The notes below the pieces were generated by a model. The model worked only from the letters and a program-made list of their open reading frames with translations. It ran no database searches and was not told where the DNA came from. A DNA stretch of 64,000 nt from Frateuria flava (GTDB taxonomy: Bacteria > Pseudomonadota > Gammaproteobacteria > Xanthomonadales > Rhodanobacteraceae), in assembly GCF_017837635.1 (NCBI RefSeq), contig NZ_JAGJRS010000009.1, positions 38,846 to 102,845 of the forward strand, read 5' to 3'. Shown here in pieces: positions 9,082-17,262 of this stretch. Both the position numbers and the translations under genes were made by a program. The stretch's first letter is position 1, and each line of letters opens with the position of its first letter.

Positions 9082-10311
9082 ATGGCTTTGCGCCCGATCC
9101 TTTCCAGCCTTCGCCACCACAAGCTCACCGCCGGCCTGTTGGTCCTGCAGGTCGCCCTGACGCTGGCGATCGTCGCCAATGCGGCCTTCATGGTGGCCCA
9201 GCGCCTGCAGCGCATCCACACGCCCAGCGGGCTGGCCGAGCAGCAGCTCTCGCTGATCCGGGTGGAAGGCACCGCCAAGGACGAAAATCACGAGGCACGC
9301 CACGCGGCCGACCTCGATACGCTGCGCCGGATTCCCGGAGTGCAGGCGGCCGTCGCGGTGGGCTGGGCGCTGCCCTTCAGCAGCAGCGTGAACAGCTACG
9401 GCGTCTGCCCCAACGAGGAGGCGCTCAAGCGCGCGATGGCCGCGAGCAGCCTGGACCACAGCGGTTGCCTGTCGATCGACACCTACAGCGGTAGCCAGGG
9501 TTTTCTCCAGGCGCTGGGTCTGCGGGTGATCGCGGGCCGCGATTTCACCCCCGACGAGTACGTCACCGGCGACGTGCCCGCGATCATGCTCACGCGCGCG
9601 GCCGCAAGAAAATTCTTCGGCGACAAGGACCCGCTTGGCCAGGTGGTCTTCGCCGGCAAGCACAGCAGTCGCGTGGTCGGCATCGTCAGCGATGTCGTGC
9701 GGCCCATGTTGCGCGGCGACGGCAGCGATGGCGAGGTCATGCTCTGGCCGCAACTGCCCGACGACAACGAAACCACCTATCTGCTGCGCAGCGCGCCCGC
9801 CGATCGCGACCGGGTGCTTGCCGCTGCCGCCACGGCGCTGCAGGCGCTCGACCCGGACCGCCTGATTCCCGAGGCGGGCCGGCGGACTTACACGCAGATG
9901 CGCGAGGACTACTTCCAGCGCGACACCACCATGATCGGTCTGCTGTTGTCCGCGGGGCTCGGGCTATTGTTCGTGACCGCGCTCGGCGTGGCGGGCCTGG
10001 CCAACTTCTGGGTGCAGCAGCGCACCCGCACCATCGGTATCCGCCGCGCGATCGGCGCCACCCGGACCGACATCCTGCGCTACTTCCAGGCGGAGAATTT
10101 CCTGATCGTGGGCGGTGGCGTGGTGCTGGGCATGGTCCTGGCGCTGATCCTGAACCTGTTGCTGATGAGCCGCTACGAACTGCCGCGCCTGCCAGTGTGG
10201 TACCTGCCGACCGGCGCGCTGGCGTTGTGGGCGCTGGGCCAGCTCTCGGTACTGGCACCGGCGCTACGCGCCTCGCGGGTGCCGCCGGTGGTGGCGACGC
10301 GGTCGGTGTGA
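9082..10311 (+). CDS. ABC transporter permease, B-type copy 4
   Basis: A 409-residue FtsX-family permease, the last of the array. It starts MALRPILSSLRHHK, has membrane segment 1 at about residues 15-37, a periplasmic domain containing IAGRDFTPDEY, and the FtsX domain with the loop RTRTIGIRRAIGATRTDILR, ending VPPVVATRSV. Unlike B1-B3 it carries a periplasmic Cys pair 19 residues apart (VCPNEE...HSGCLS, nt about 9405-9470), the feature missing from its partner A4. It also lacks the membrane Cys (ILCNA/IVCNA in B1-B3; IVANA here). The regulator gene follows 82 nt downstream. Confidence 0.9.
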   Translation: MALRPILSSLRHHKLTAGLLVLQVALTLAIVANAAFMVAQRLQRIHTPSGLAEQQLSLIRVEGTAKDENHEARHAADLDTLRRIPGVQAAVAVGWALPFSSSVNSYGVCPNEEALKRAMAASSLDHSGCLSIDTYSGSQGFLQALGLRVIAGRDFTPDEYVTGDVPAIMLTRAAARKFFGDKDPLGQVVFAGKHSSRVVGIVSDVVRPMLRGDGSDGEVMLWPQLPDDNETTYLLRSAPADRDRVLAAAATALQALDPDRLIPEAGRRTYTQMREDYFQRDTTMIGLLLSAGLGLLFVTALGVAGLANFWVQQRTRTIGIRRAIGATRTDILRYFQAENFLIVGGGVVLGMVLALILNLLLMSRYELPRLPVWYLPTGALALWALGQLSVLAPALRASRVPPVVATRSV

Positions 10312-10341
10312 GGGGCGGTGGCTTCCCCTTTGGCGGACCTG

Positions 10342-10357
10342 TGGCAACCTTTTGGCA
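10342..10357 (+). promoter_or_regulatory. Possible sigma-54 (-24/-12) promoter element upstream of the activator gene
   Basis: TGGCAACCTTTTGGCA keeps the invariant GG and GC dinucleotides with exactly 10 bp between them and the TGGCA half of the sigma-54 consensus; the -12 half is TGGCA instead of TTGCA. It ends 36 nt before the start codon of a gene for a sigma-54 activator, so autoregulation is plausible. A match of this size can arise by chance. Confidence 0.4.
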
Positions 10358-10393
10358 TGGAGATGCATCCATGCCCACATGTGCAGGAAAAAA

Positions 10394-11734
10394 ATGCGTA
10401 CCGTCCTGATCATTGACGACAACCCCGCCGTCGGCGAGGCGCTGTCGCTGCTGCTGTCGCTGCACGACATCCGTCCGCTGATCGCGCTGACGCCCGAGGA
10501 CGGCCTGGCGATGCTCGATCGCGAGCTGGTCGATGTGGTGATCCAGGACATGAACTTCACCGCCGACACCACCTCGGGCGAAGAGGGCGTGGCGCTGTTC
10601 CGTGCGATCCGCCAGCGCCACACCGACCTGCCGGTGATCCTGCTGACCGCCTGGACGCACCTGGAAACGGCGGTGGAGCTGGTCAAGGCGGGCGCGGCCG
10701 ACTACGTGGCCAAGCCGTGGGACGACACCAAGCTGCTGGCCACGGTGGAAAACCTGCTGGAACTTTCCGAATCCACCCGCGAGGTCAACCGTACCCGCCG
10801 CGAGCGGCGCCGGCGCCGCGACGTGCTGCGCCAGACCTATGCGCTGGACTCGCTCGTGTTTGCCTCCGACGCGATGGCGCAGACGCTGGAACTGGCCTGC
10901 CAGGTGGCCCGCTCGCATGTGCCGGTGCTGATCACCGGCCCCAACGGCGCGGGCAAGGAGCGCATCGCCTGCATCGTGCATGCGAACTCGCCGGTGCGGA
11001 ATGGGCCGTTCGTGGCGGTCAACTGCGGCGCGTTGCCGGGCGAACTGATCGAGGCGGAACTGTTCGGCGCGGACGCCGGCGCCTACACCGGCGCGAACAA
11101 GGCGCGCGAGGGCCGCTTCGAACTGGCTGACGGCGGCACGCTGTTCCTGGACGAGATCGGCAACCTGCCGCTGCCCGGGCAGGTCAAGCTGCTGCGCGTG
11201 CTGGAGACCGGGCAGTTCGAGCGGCTGGGGTCGGGCCGCACGCGACAGGTCAAGGTCCGCGTGTTGTCGGCCACCAACGCCGACCTGAAGGCGATGGTGC
11301 GTGCCGGCACGTTTCGCGAGGACCTTTATTACCGCCTGAACGTGATCGAGGTGAACCTGCCGCCGCTGGCCGAGCGCACCGACGACATCGTGCCGCTGGC
11401 CGAGCATTTCCTCGACGGCCGTGCCGAGCTTGGCGACGCCGCGCGCGAGGCGCTGGTCAGCTATCCGTGGCCGGGCAACGTGCGCGAGCTGAAGAACGCG
11501 ATCGAACGCGCCGCGCTGCTGGCAACCGACGGGGTGGTGACGCCGCCATTGCTCAACCTGCCGCAGCACACGCCGGCGGTCGCGCGCAATCTGGACGAGC
11601 CCAGTCGGGAAGCGGTCGAGACCGCGCTGCACCGCGCCGACGGCGTGGTCAGCCGGGCCGCGCAATCGCTGGGGCTGTCGCGCCAGGCGCTGTACCGGCG
11701 CATGGAGCGTTACGGGCTGGCCACGAATGCCTAG
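10394..11734 (+). CDS. NtrC-family sigma-54-dependent response regulator
   Basis: A 446-residue activator. Receiver domain at residues 1-120 with the acidic pocket D8/D9, phospho-acceptor D52, T85 and K107. The AAA+ sigma-54 interaction domain (about 155-385) has Walker A GPNGAGKE (182-189), the loop GAYTGA (229-234, Tyr in place of the usual Phe) and Walker [12 protein letters not shown] Fis-type helix-turn-helix closes the protein (about 405-443, [17 protein letters not shown]). The ATG at 10394 is chosen over upstream ATGs in the same frame because AGGAAA lies just before it and the receiver fold begins at once. It sits between the permease array and a sensor kinase, and by position it likely controls the array. 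Confidence 0.95.
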   Translation: MRTVLIIDDNPAVGEALSLLLSLHDIRPLIALTPEDGLAMLDRELVDVVIQDMNFTADTTSGEEGVALFRAIRQRHTDLPVILLTAWTHLETAVELVKAGAADYVAKPWDDTKLLATVENLLELSESTREVNRTRRERRRRRDVLRQTYALDSLVFASDAMAQTLELACQVARSHVPVLITGPNGAGKERIACIVHANSPVRNGPFVAVNCGALPGELIEAELFGADAGAYTGANKAREGRFELADGGTLFLDEIGNLPLPGQVKLLRVLETGQFERLGSGRTRQVKVRVLSATNADLKAMVRAGTFREDLYYRLNVIEVNLPPLAERTDDIVPLAEHFLDGRAELGDAAREALVSYPWPGNVRELKNAIERAALLATDGVVTPPLLNLPQHTPAVARNLDEPSREAVETALHRADGVVSRAAQSLGLSRQALYRRMERYGLATNA

Positions 11735-11745
11735 GGTGTGCTTCC

Positions 11746-11779
11746 GCCCACCGCTTCGATCGACTTCCGGGCGGTGGGC
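11746..11779 (+). terminator. Hairpin after the response regulator gene
   Basis: A 9-bp perfect inverted repeat (GCCCACCGC/GCGGTGGGC) with a 16-nt loop lies just after the regulator stop codon. There is no U-tract, so it may attenuate transcription or stabilise an mRNA end rather than terminate. Confidence 0.35.
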
Positions 11780-11876
11780 CTGAAGCCCGGCCGACGGCGC
11801 CTGGGCGTGCATTTTGGCGGTTGCCGGTATCACAGGGGCGAGGGATGATCGACGCAAAGTCCCCAAGGAGAGAACC

Positions 11877-12212
11877 ATGCGTATCCAGGTCATTGTGCTC
11901 GCCTCGCTGCTGGCCGCCGCTGCAGCCCACGCCCAGTCGGCGCCCTCCGCCACCGGCGCCAGCGACCGCTGGACTGCGCCGGCGCCGGCCTCCACGGTGA
12001 GCTACCGCGATGCCAATGCATTGCCCGGAACGGACGCGAAGGCCTCCCCGTTCAAGTTCAAGGAACGCGGCAATCACGATCCGCGGCTGCCGGGCAACGC
12101 GGCGCAGACGCATTCGGGCAAGGCTGGGGTAGGCACCATGGGCAACATGGACGCCAACGGCCGTCCGTCGGTCAGTTGCCCGCAAACCCCCATGGACCCT
12201 GCATGCCACTGA
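11877..12212 (+). CDS. Small exported protein of unknown function encoded between regulator and sensor kinase
   Basis: A 111-residue protein with a clear Sec signal peptide (MRIQVIVLASLLAAAAAHAQ, cleavage expected after AHA-Q) and an AAGGAG ribosome site 8 nt before the ATG at 11877. The mature part is polar and low in recognisable motifs; two Cys occur only near the C-terminus (SCPQTPMDPACH), six residues apart. I do not recognise a family. It lies 142 nt after the activator and 22 nt before the kinase, all on one strand. This position would suit a periplasmic accessory or ligand-sensing component of the two-component system, but that is inference from location only. Confidence 0.75.
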   Translation: MRIQVIVLASLLAAAAAHAQSAPSATGASDRWTAPAPASTVSYRDANALPGTDAKASPFKFKERGNHDPRLPGNAAQTHSGKAGVGTMGNMDANGRPSVSCPQTPMDPACH

Positions 12213-12234
12213 TCCGCCCGGTCCGGAGCCGCGC

Positions 12235-13611
12235 ATGCAACTCAGATCGCTGCAGGCCCGGCTGACCGGACTGCTGATGCTGGCGAGCCTCAGTGGCGCG
12301 CTGGTCTACGCCGGCCTGACCCAATGGCCATTGCCGCAGGTGCTGGCGTGGCTGCGCCACGATCCACGGCTGGGCGTTCACCTGCCCACCTGGCCCGGCA
12401 TCTCCGGCGGCCTGCTCGGCACCTTGCTGGTGCTGCTGCCGCTGGCGTTCTGGCTGGGCGGGCAGGTGATGGCGCCGATCCGCCGCCTGTTGCGCGCACT
12501 CGAGGGTGCGGTGGCGAGTTACCGGGACGGCGACTTCAGCTTCTCCATCGCCGCCGACCGGCGCGACGAACTGGGTGCGCTGATCCGCATGCACAACGCG
12601 CTGGGCCAGACCCTGCGCGAGCAACGCCAGCACCTGGTGCAGCGCGAGCTGCTGCTCGACACCGTGGTGCAGCACACACCCGTGTCGCTGGTGCTGGCCA
12701 ACACCCAGGGGCGCATCGCCTACGCCAACATCGCCGCGCGGCACCTGTTCAACGAAGGACGCAGCCTCAACGGGCTGGACTTCGGCGAGCTGCTGCTCAA
12801 TGTACCCGAGGCGCTGCGGCGCGCGGTGGAGAGCGGCGAGGATGCCTTGCTCAGCGTGCCGATGGACGGCACCGACGAAACCTTTCATCTGTCCCAGCGC
12901 CTGTTCCGGTTGCAGGGGCGGCCGCACAAGCTCTATTCGCTGCGCCGCATGACGCGTGAGCTGTCGCGGCAGGAAGTGGCGACGTGGAAGCGGGTGATCC
13001 GCGTGATCAGCCACGAGCTCAACAACTCGCTGGCGCCGATTTCCTCGCTGGCGCATTCGGGTGCGGAACTGGCCCGGCGCGGCGACCTGGCGCGGCTGCC
13101 CGGCGTGTTCGCCACCATCGGCGAGCGCGCGCGCCACCTGCATGGCTTCATCGCCGGCTACGCCAGCTTCGCCAAGCTGCCCACCCCGCAACCGCAGGCG
13201 ATCGACTGGCAGGCCTTCCTGGACAGCCTGGCGCTGCATTGCCGTTTCCGGTTGGCCGGATCGGTGCCGACCGAGCCGGGCTGGTTCGACAAGGCGCAGG
13301 TCGAACAGGTATTGATCAACCTGATCAAGAACGCGCACGAGGCCGGAGGTCCGGACGACGGCGTCACGCTTTCGCTGGCGCTGATCGGCCACGACTGGCG
13401 CATCGAAGTGGCCGACCGCGGCCCCGGCATGAGCGAGACGGTCCTGGCACAGGCGCTGTTGCCGTTCTACTCGACCAAGCGTTCCGGCACTGGCCTGGGA
13501 CTGGCGCTGGCGCGCGAGATCACCGAGGCGCACGGCGGGCGCATCACGCTGGCCAACCGCGAGGAAGGCGGCCTGCGGGTGAGCCTGCTGCTGCCGGCAA
13601 GAAATCCGTAG
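12235..13611 (+). CDS. NtrY-like sensor histidine kinase
   Basis: A 458-residue membrane kinase. Two membrane segments (about residues 8-27 and 60-80) flank a short periplasmic loop, followed by a HAMP region (about 80-135), a PAS-like sensor (about 145-235), the dimerisation/phospho-acceptor helix with H260 in VISHELNNSLAPI, and an HATPase domain with N box NLIKNAHEA, G1 DRGPGM and G2 GTGLGLALA. This architecture with HELNNSL is typical of NtrY-type kinases that phosphorylate NtrX/NtrC-type regulators, fitting the activator encoded 0.5 kb upstream. Its stop codon is the TAG inside a family A repeat (GTAGGAGCG). Confidence 0.93.
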   Translation: MQLRSLQARLTGLLMLASLSGALVYAGLTQWPLPQVLAWLRHDPRLGVHLPTWPGISGGLLGTLLVLLPLAFWLGGQVMAPIRRLLRALEGAVASYRDGDFSFSIAADRRDELGALIRMHNALGQTLREQRQHLVQRELLLDTVVQHTPVSLVLANTQGRIAYANIAARHLFNEGRSLNGLDFGELLLNVPEALRRAVESGEDALLSVPMDGTDETFHLSQRLFRLQGRPHKLYSLRRMTRELSRQEVATWKRVIRVISHELNNSLAPISSLAHSGAELARRGDLARLPGVFATIGERARHLHGFIAGYASFAKLPTPQPQAIDWQAFLDSLALHCRFRLAGSVPTEPGWFDKAQVEQVLINLIKNAHEAGGPDDGVTLSLALIGHDWRIEVADRGPGMSETVLAQALLPFYSTKRSGTGLGLALAREITEAHGGRITLANREEGGLRVSLLLPARNP

Positions 13612-13655
13612 GAGCGCGCCTGTGGCCGCCGGCCCGCGGGCACGCGCCTGCAGGC
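13608..13655. repeat. Family A hairpin repeat, copy 1
   Basis: Begins GTAGGAGCGCGCCTGTG and ends with an imperfect complement GCGGGCACGCGCCTGCAG. It is the most degenerate of five copies of a REP-like hairpin in the window (others at 34998, 44086, 50024, 52566). It overlaps the stop codon of the sensor kinase gene. Confidence 0.6.
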
Positions 13656-13696
13656 ATCCCGCGCCTATACTGGTCGCTCAACCACAGGAGGGGGCC

Positions 13697-14638
13697 ATGG
13701 GCAGCTGGATAATCGGCGTGGTGTTGGTGTTGCTGGTGGTCATCGTGATCGCCAAGCTGGTGCGGATCGTGCCGCAGGGGTACGAATGGACCGTGGAGAC
13801 CTTCGGTCGCTACACGCGCACGCTCAGCCCGGGCCTGCATTTTCTGGTGCCGTTCTACCAGGCCGTCGGCGCCAGGATGAACATGATGGAGCAGGTGCTG
13901 GACGTACCCTCGCAGGACGTCATCACCAAGGACAACGCGGTGGTGCGCGTGGACGGCGTGGTGTTCTACCAGGTGCTGGACGCGGCCAAGGCGGCCTACG
14001 AGGTGGCCAACCTGGAGCAGGCGTCGTTGGCGCTGGTGATGACCAACATCCGCACGGTGCTGGGCTCGATGGATCTGGACGAGTCCCTGAGCAAGCGCGA
14101 CACCATCAACGCGCAGCTGCTGCGCGTGGTCGACGAGGCCACCCACCCGTGGGGCGTCAAAGTCAACCGCATCGAGATCAAGGACATCGCGCCGCCGCGC
14201 GACCTGGTCGATGCCATGGCCAAGCAGATGAAGGCCGAGCGCGAGAAACGCTCCAACATCCTGGAAGCCGAGGGCTTCAAGCAGGCGGCGATCCTCAAGG
14301 CCGACGGCGAGAAGCAGAGCGCGATCCTGGCGGCCGAGGGCAAGAAGGAAGCGGCCTTCCGCGAGGCCGAGGCGCGCATTCGCCTGGCCGAGGCCGAAGC
14401 CGAGGCGACCCGGATGGTGTCCGAGGCGATCGCCAGCGGCAACATCAACGCGCTCAACTACTTCGTCGCCAACAAGTACGTCGAGGCGCTGAAGGAAATC
14501 GCGCATTCGCCCAACCAGAAGATGCTGCTGCTGCCGATGGAGGCCACCGGCATCATCGGTTCGCTGGCGGGCATCGCCGAGCTGGCGAAGGAGTCGTTGT
14601 CGCAGCAGGGGGCGAAGGCGGTACCACCGCCGCGCTGA
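13697..14638 (+). CDS. qmcA: SPFH/band 7 membrane protein (QmcA/paraslipin type)
   Basis: A 313-residue stomatin-family protein. An N-terminal membrane anchor (residues about 3-20) is followed by the SPFH domain (about 22-185) and a long Ala/Glu/Lys-rich coiled coil (about 185-255, repeats of EAEGFKQAAIL and EAEARIRLAEAEAEA). Such proteins form ring or cage oligomers at the inner membrane and pair with NfeD proteins; an NfeD gene follows 227 nt downstream. The ATG at 13697 follows a GGAGGGGG ribosome site, and a TATACT at 13666-13671 could be part of its promoter. The exact cellular task of this family is still poorly defined. Confidence 0.9.
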   Translation: MGSWIIGVVLVLLVVIVIAKLVRIVPQGYEWTVETFGRYTRTLSPGLHFLVPFYQAVGARMNMMEQVLDVPSQDVITKDNAVVRVDGVVFYQVLDAAKAAYEVANLEQASLALVMTNIRTVLGSMDLDESLSKRDTINAQLLRVVDEATHPWGVKVNRIEIKDIAPPRDLVDAMAKQMKAEREKRSNILEAEGFKQAAILKADGEKQSAILAAEGKKEAAFREAEARIRLAEAEAEATRMVSEAIASGNINALNYFVANKYVEALKEIAHSPNQKMLLLPMEATGIIGSLAGIAELAKESLSQQGAKAVPPPR

Positions 14639-14644
14639 GGCGGA

Positions 14645-14793
14645 GCTTCCCCCATCCGCCTGTCGGCACCTTCCCTAGTGAACCGGGGGAAGGACCCGGA
14701 TGCGGGGTCGGAGGTGTGCTCCTCCCTTGCGCAACATGACCGATCCTTCCCCCATTTCACGGGGGAAGGTACCCAAAGGGCGGATGGGGCAAC
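14645..14793. repeat. Family B-like inverted repeat pair between qmcA and nfeD
   Basis: CCTTCCCCCATTTCACGGGGGAAGG near 14744-14769 in two halves, and a related half palindrome near 14668-14693, form a variant of the composite palindromic repeat. It fills most of the 227-nt gap. No coding sequence is credible here. Confidence 0.55.
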
Positions 14794-14865
14794 CTTGCCG
14801 CACGCCACGCGCTTGCCGCCGCTTGTGGCAAGCGACACCATCGCCATACGCAACCCGGAGTCCGC

Positions 14866-15315
14866 ATGTTCTCCACCCTCGCGATTCATCACCTCTGGTG
14901 GCTGCTGGCCCTGCTGCTGATTGCGCTGGAGGTCGGCCTGCCGGGCTACTTCCTGCTGTGGATCGGCATCGGCGCGGGTGCCACCGGTGTGCTGGCCTGG
15001 CTGTTCCCGGGGATGTCGCTGCTGGGGCAGGCGATCGCCTTCGCCGTGCTCGCCTTCCTCGCCTGCGCGGTCTACGCGCGTGCGATCAAGCCCAGGCTCC
15101 GGCGTGGCGACGCCGCCAGCGAGCGGCTCAACCGCCGTGGCGCGCAGATGGTCGGCCAGCGCTACGTGCTGATCGAGCCGATCGTCAACGGCCGCGGCAA
15201 GGCCCGCGTGGGTGATGGCGAATGGCTGGTCAACGGGCCGGACCTGCCGCTCGGTGCCACCGTCGAGGTGCTCAGCGTCGACGGCAACACCCTGCAGGTA
15301 CGACCGGCCGCATGA
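14866..15315 (+). CDS. NfeD-family membrane protein
   Basis: A 149-residue protein with two or three closely packed membrane segments (about residues 8-65) and a C-terminal OB-fold (about 90-148, with GDGEWLVNGPDLPLGATVEV), the short NfeD1b-type layout that lacks the N-terminal ClpP-like protease. NfeD proteins act with SPFH proteins such as the one encoded upstream; the OB domain is thought to contact the SPFH oligomer. Its stop overlaps the start of the next gene (ATGA), so the exporter gene is likely translationally coupled. Confidence 0.9.
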   Translation: MFSTLAIHHLWWLLALLLIALEVGLPGYFLLWIGIGAGATGVLAWLFPGMSLLGQAIAFAVLAFLACAVYARAIKPRLRRGDAASERLNRRGAQMVGQRYVLIEPIVNGRGKARVGDGEWLVNGPDLPLGATVEVLSVDGNTLQVRPAA

Positions 15316-16577
15316 GCGGGCTGATCCCCGGTGCGGCGCAGGCACCGCTGGAAACCCGTATCGCCTTTCTGGTGGAGCTGGCACGCCGGCTCCACCAATA
15401 CGGCACGTCGGCACCGCGCCTGGAGATGGCCATTTCCGCGTCGGCGCAGCGGCTGGCGCTCATCGCCGATGTCTGGTCCAGCCCCACCGCGATCATCATC
15501 TCCTTCGCCGATGCCGGCGCCGAGGAAGGGTTGGCGCAGGTCACGCAGGTGATGCGGTTGCCTCCCGGCGACATGCACCTGGCGCGCCTGTGCGAGGCCG
15601 ATGCGATCGCCGACCGTGCCATCGCGGGGGAGCTGGGTCTGCGCGAGGGTTTTCGCCTGCTGCGCGAACTGGGCCGGCCGGAAACGCGGCGGGCGCAGGC
15701 CGGTGTGATCGGCAGCTACGGCCTGTCGGCGGCGAGCGTGGCGGCGCTGTTCCTGCACAGCTCCTGGGCTGACCTGGTGGTAGCCGGTGCGATCGGTCTG
15801 CTGATCGGCCTGATCACCGTGCTTTCGGCCACGCGACCGCGGCTGGCGGCCGCCAGCGATGCGATCTGCGCGCTGGTGGCCACCGCCGGCGCGATCCTGG
15901 TCAGCGCGTTCGTGGTGCCGCTGGCGATCAAGTCGGTGGTGCTGGCTGCGCTGATCGTGCTGGTGCCGGGCATGTCGCTGACTACGGCGGTGCGCGAGAT
16001 CTCCAGCCAGCATCTGACCTCAGGCATGGCGCGCATGGGCGGTTCGATCGCGACCCTGCTCAAGCTGACCTTCGGTACCGTGGCGGCCAGCCAGTTGTGC
16101 GCGGCCTTCGGCGTCACCGCGGGCACGTTCGTGTTGCAACCGTTGCCGCGCTGGATGGACTGGCCGTCGCTTTTGGTCGGCGCGTTGGGGTTCGCGATCC
16201 TGTTTCGGGCGGCCCGGCGCGACTGGATCGTGGTGATGGTTGCGGTGGCGGTCGGTTACCTGGCCACGCGCTGGGGCGGCATGTTGTCCCAGGCCGTGCC
16301 TGGAGCGCCGTTTGGTGTCTTTCTCGGCGGCTTGTTGCTGGGGGCGATGGCGAATTTGTATGCGCGCTATTTGCATCGGCCGGGGGCGGTGGTGCGCGAG
16401 CCGGGGATCATTCTGCTGGTGCCGGGCAGCGTGGGGTTCCAGAGCGTGTCCTATCTGTTCGAGCGCGACACGACGCTGGGGATGGACAGCTTCATCCTGT
16501 TGATCACGCTGTTGATTTCGCTGGTGGCGGGGTTGTTGTTCGGGGACCTGCTGGTTTCGCCGCGGCGGTCGCTCTAG
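15312..16577 (+). CDS. Threonine/serine exporter family protein (ThrE-like)
   Basis: A 421-residue membrane protein combining a ThrE_N domain (about residues 1-255, with a soluble start and the motif YGTSAPRLE) and a ThrE_2/DUF3815 domain (about 265-410). About ten hydrophobic segments are visible from residue 120 on. Single-chain ThrE exports threonine and serine using the proton gradient, whereas E. coli splits the same fold into YjjP and YjjB. The ATG at 15312 overlaps the nfeD stop. The substrate in this organism is inferred from family membership; related two-part proteins also export succinate. Confidence 0.85.
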   Translation: MSGLIPGAAQAPLETRIAFLVELARRLHQYGTSAPRLEMAISASAQRLALIADVWSSPTAIIISFADAGAEEGLAQVTQVMRLPPGDMHLARLCEADAIADRAIAGELGLREGFRLLRELGRPETRRAQAGVIGSYGLSAASVAALFLHSSWADLVVAGAIGLLIGLITVLSATRPRLAAASDAICALVATAGAILVSAFVVPLAIKSVVLAALIVLVPGMSLTTAVREISSQHLTSGMARMGGSIATLLKLTFGTVAASQLCAAFGVTAGTFVLQPLPRWMDWPSLLVGALGFAILFRAARRDWIVVMVAVAVGYLATRWGGMLSQAVPGAPFGVFLGGLLLGAMANLYARYLHRPGAVVREPGIILLVPGSVGFQSVSYLFERDTTLGMDSFILLITLLISLVAGLLFGDLLVSPRRSL

Positions 16578-16690
16578 CGGTCTTTGGCATGGCGCTTCGG
16601 AGGTGGGGGCCTTCGGAGCGAAGCGCTTTGGGGCGCAGAGCTTTAGAGCGCAGAGCTTTGGAGCTTTCGGACGCCTTTGGCGCCCGAGTC

Positions 16691-16880
16691 ACTTTCTCTT
16701 GCTTGCCCAAGAGAAAGTAACCAAAGAGAAGGGCACCCCGATGGCGCGCCCTTCGGGTGCGCGTGCGGGCGGCGGGGTTTTTCGACGGGGCTTCCTGCCC
16801 CGACGAAAAACTGGCCGGCGTCCTGCCGGCCACCCTTCGGGCTGATCCGCCACCCGCCCGCCGCGCCATAGGGGACTTGG
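16691..16880. repeat. Dispersed non-coding element often mistaken for a small gene
   Basis: It opens with a hairpin (CTTTCTCTT ... AAGAGAAAG) and continues with a stretch that can be read as FLLAQEKVTKEKGTPMARP or, in another phase, as SNQREGHPDGAPFG. Such strings recur as spurious small proteins in xanthomonad genomes (from memory, not searched). It is flanked on both sides by AGAGCGCAGAGC-type repeats. Confidence 0.55.
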
Positions 16881-16920
16881 GAAGAGCAGCGCGCTTCCTG
16901 CGCGCACCTTTCAATGGAGC

Positions 16921-17108
16921 CAGAGCGCAGAGCAGAGCCAGAGCGCAGAGCAGGAGCCAGAGCGCAGAGCAGGAGCCAGAGCGCAGAGCAGGAGCCAAAG
17001 CGCAGAGCAGGAGCCAAAGCGCAGAGCAGGAGCCAAAGCGCAGAGCACGGAGCAGAGCCAGAGCGCAGAGCAGCCAGAGCGCAGACCCAGAGCCTGAGCC
17101 AGAGCGCG
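16921..17108. repeat. 19-bp minisatellite
   Basis: Tandem units of AGAGCGCAGAGCAGGAGCC with a strict 19-bp period across 16951-17045 (unit starts at 16951, 16970, 16989, 17008 and 17027), becoming irregular on both sides; later units carry AAAGCGC for AGAGCGC. The period is not a multiple of three, so no stable peptide repeat could be encoded. Confidence 0.85.
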
Positions 17109-17217
17109 GAGTGAGGCGAGCTCGAGTTCGGGGCTGGATTCTGGGCGAAAGCTTCCGGCGTGAGGCAGGACTGCTTTCGACGCGAAGGGCTTGGAGGAAA
17201 GGGCTTGCGGAGAACGG

Positions 17218-17262
17218 GCTCCCTCTCCCCTCCAGGGAGAGGGTTGGGGTGAGGGGCGGGGC
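17218..17262. repeat. Family B palindromic repeat, single copy
   Basis: CTCTCCCCTCCAGGGAGAG followed by GGTTGGGGTGAGGGGC, the same core and tail as the family B copies elsewhere in the window. It lies 34 nt downstream of the leftward darP gene end. Confidence 0.65.

Noticed and set aside
16921..17108. Possible CRISPR array
   Set aside because: Units are 19 bp, directly adjacent and without unique spacers, and no cas genes are near. It is a minisatellite.
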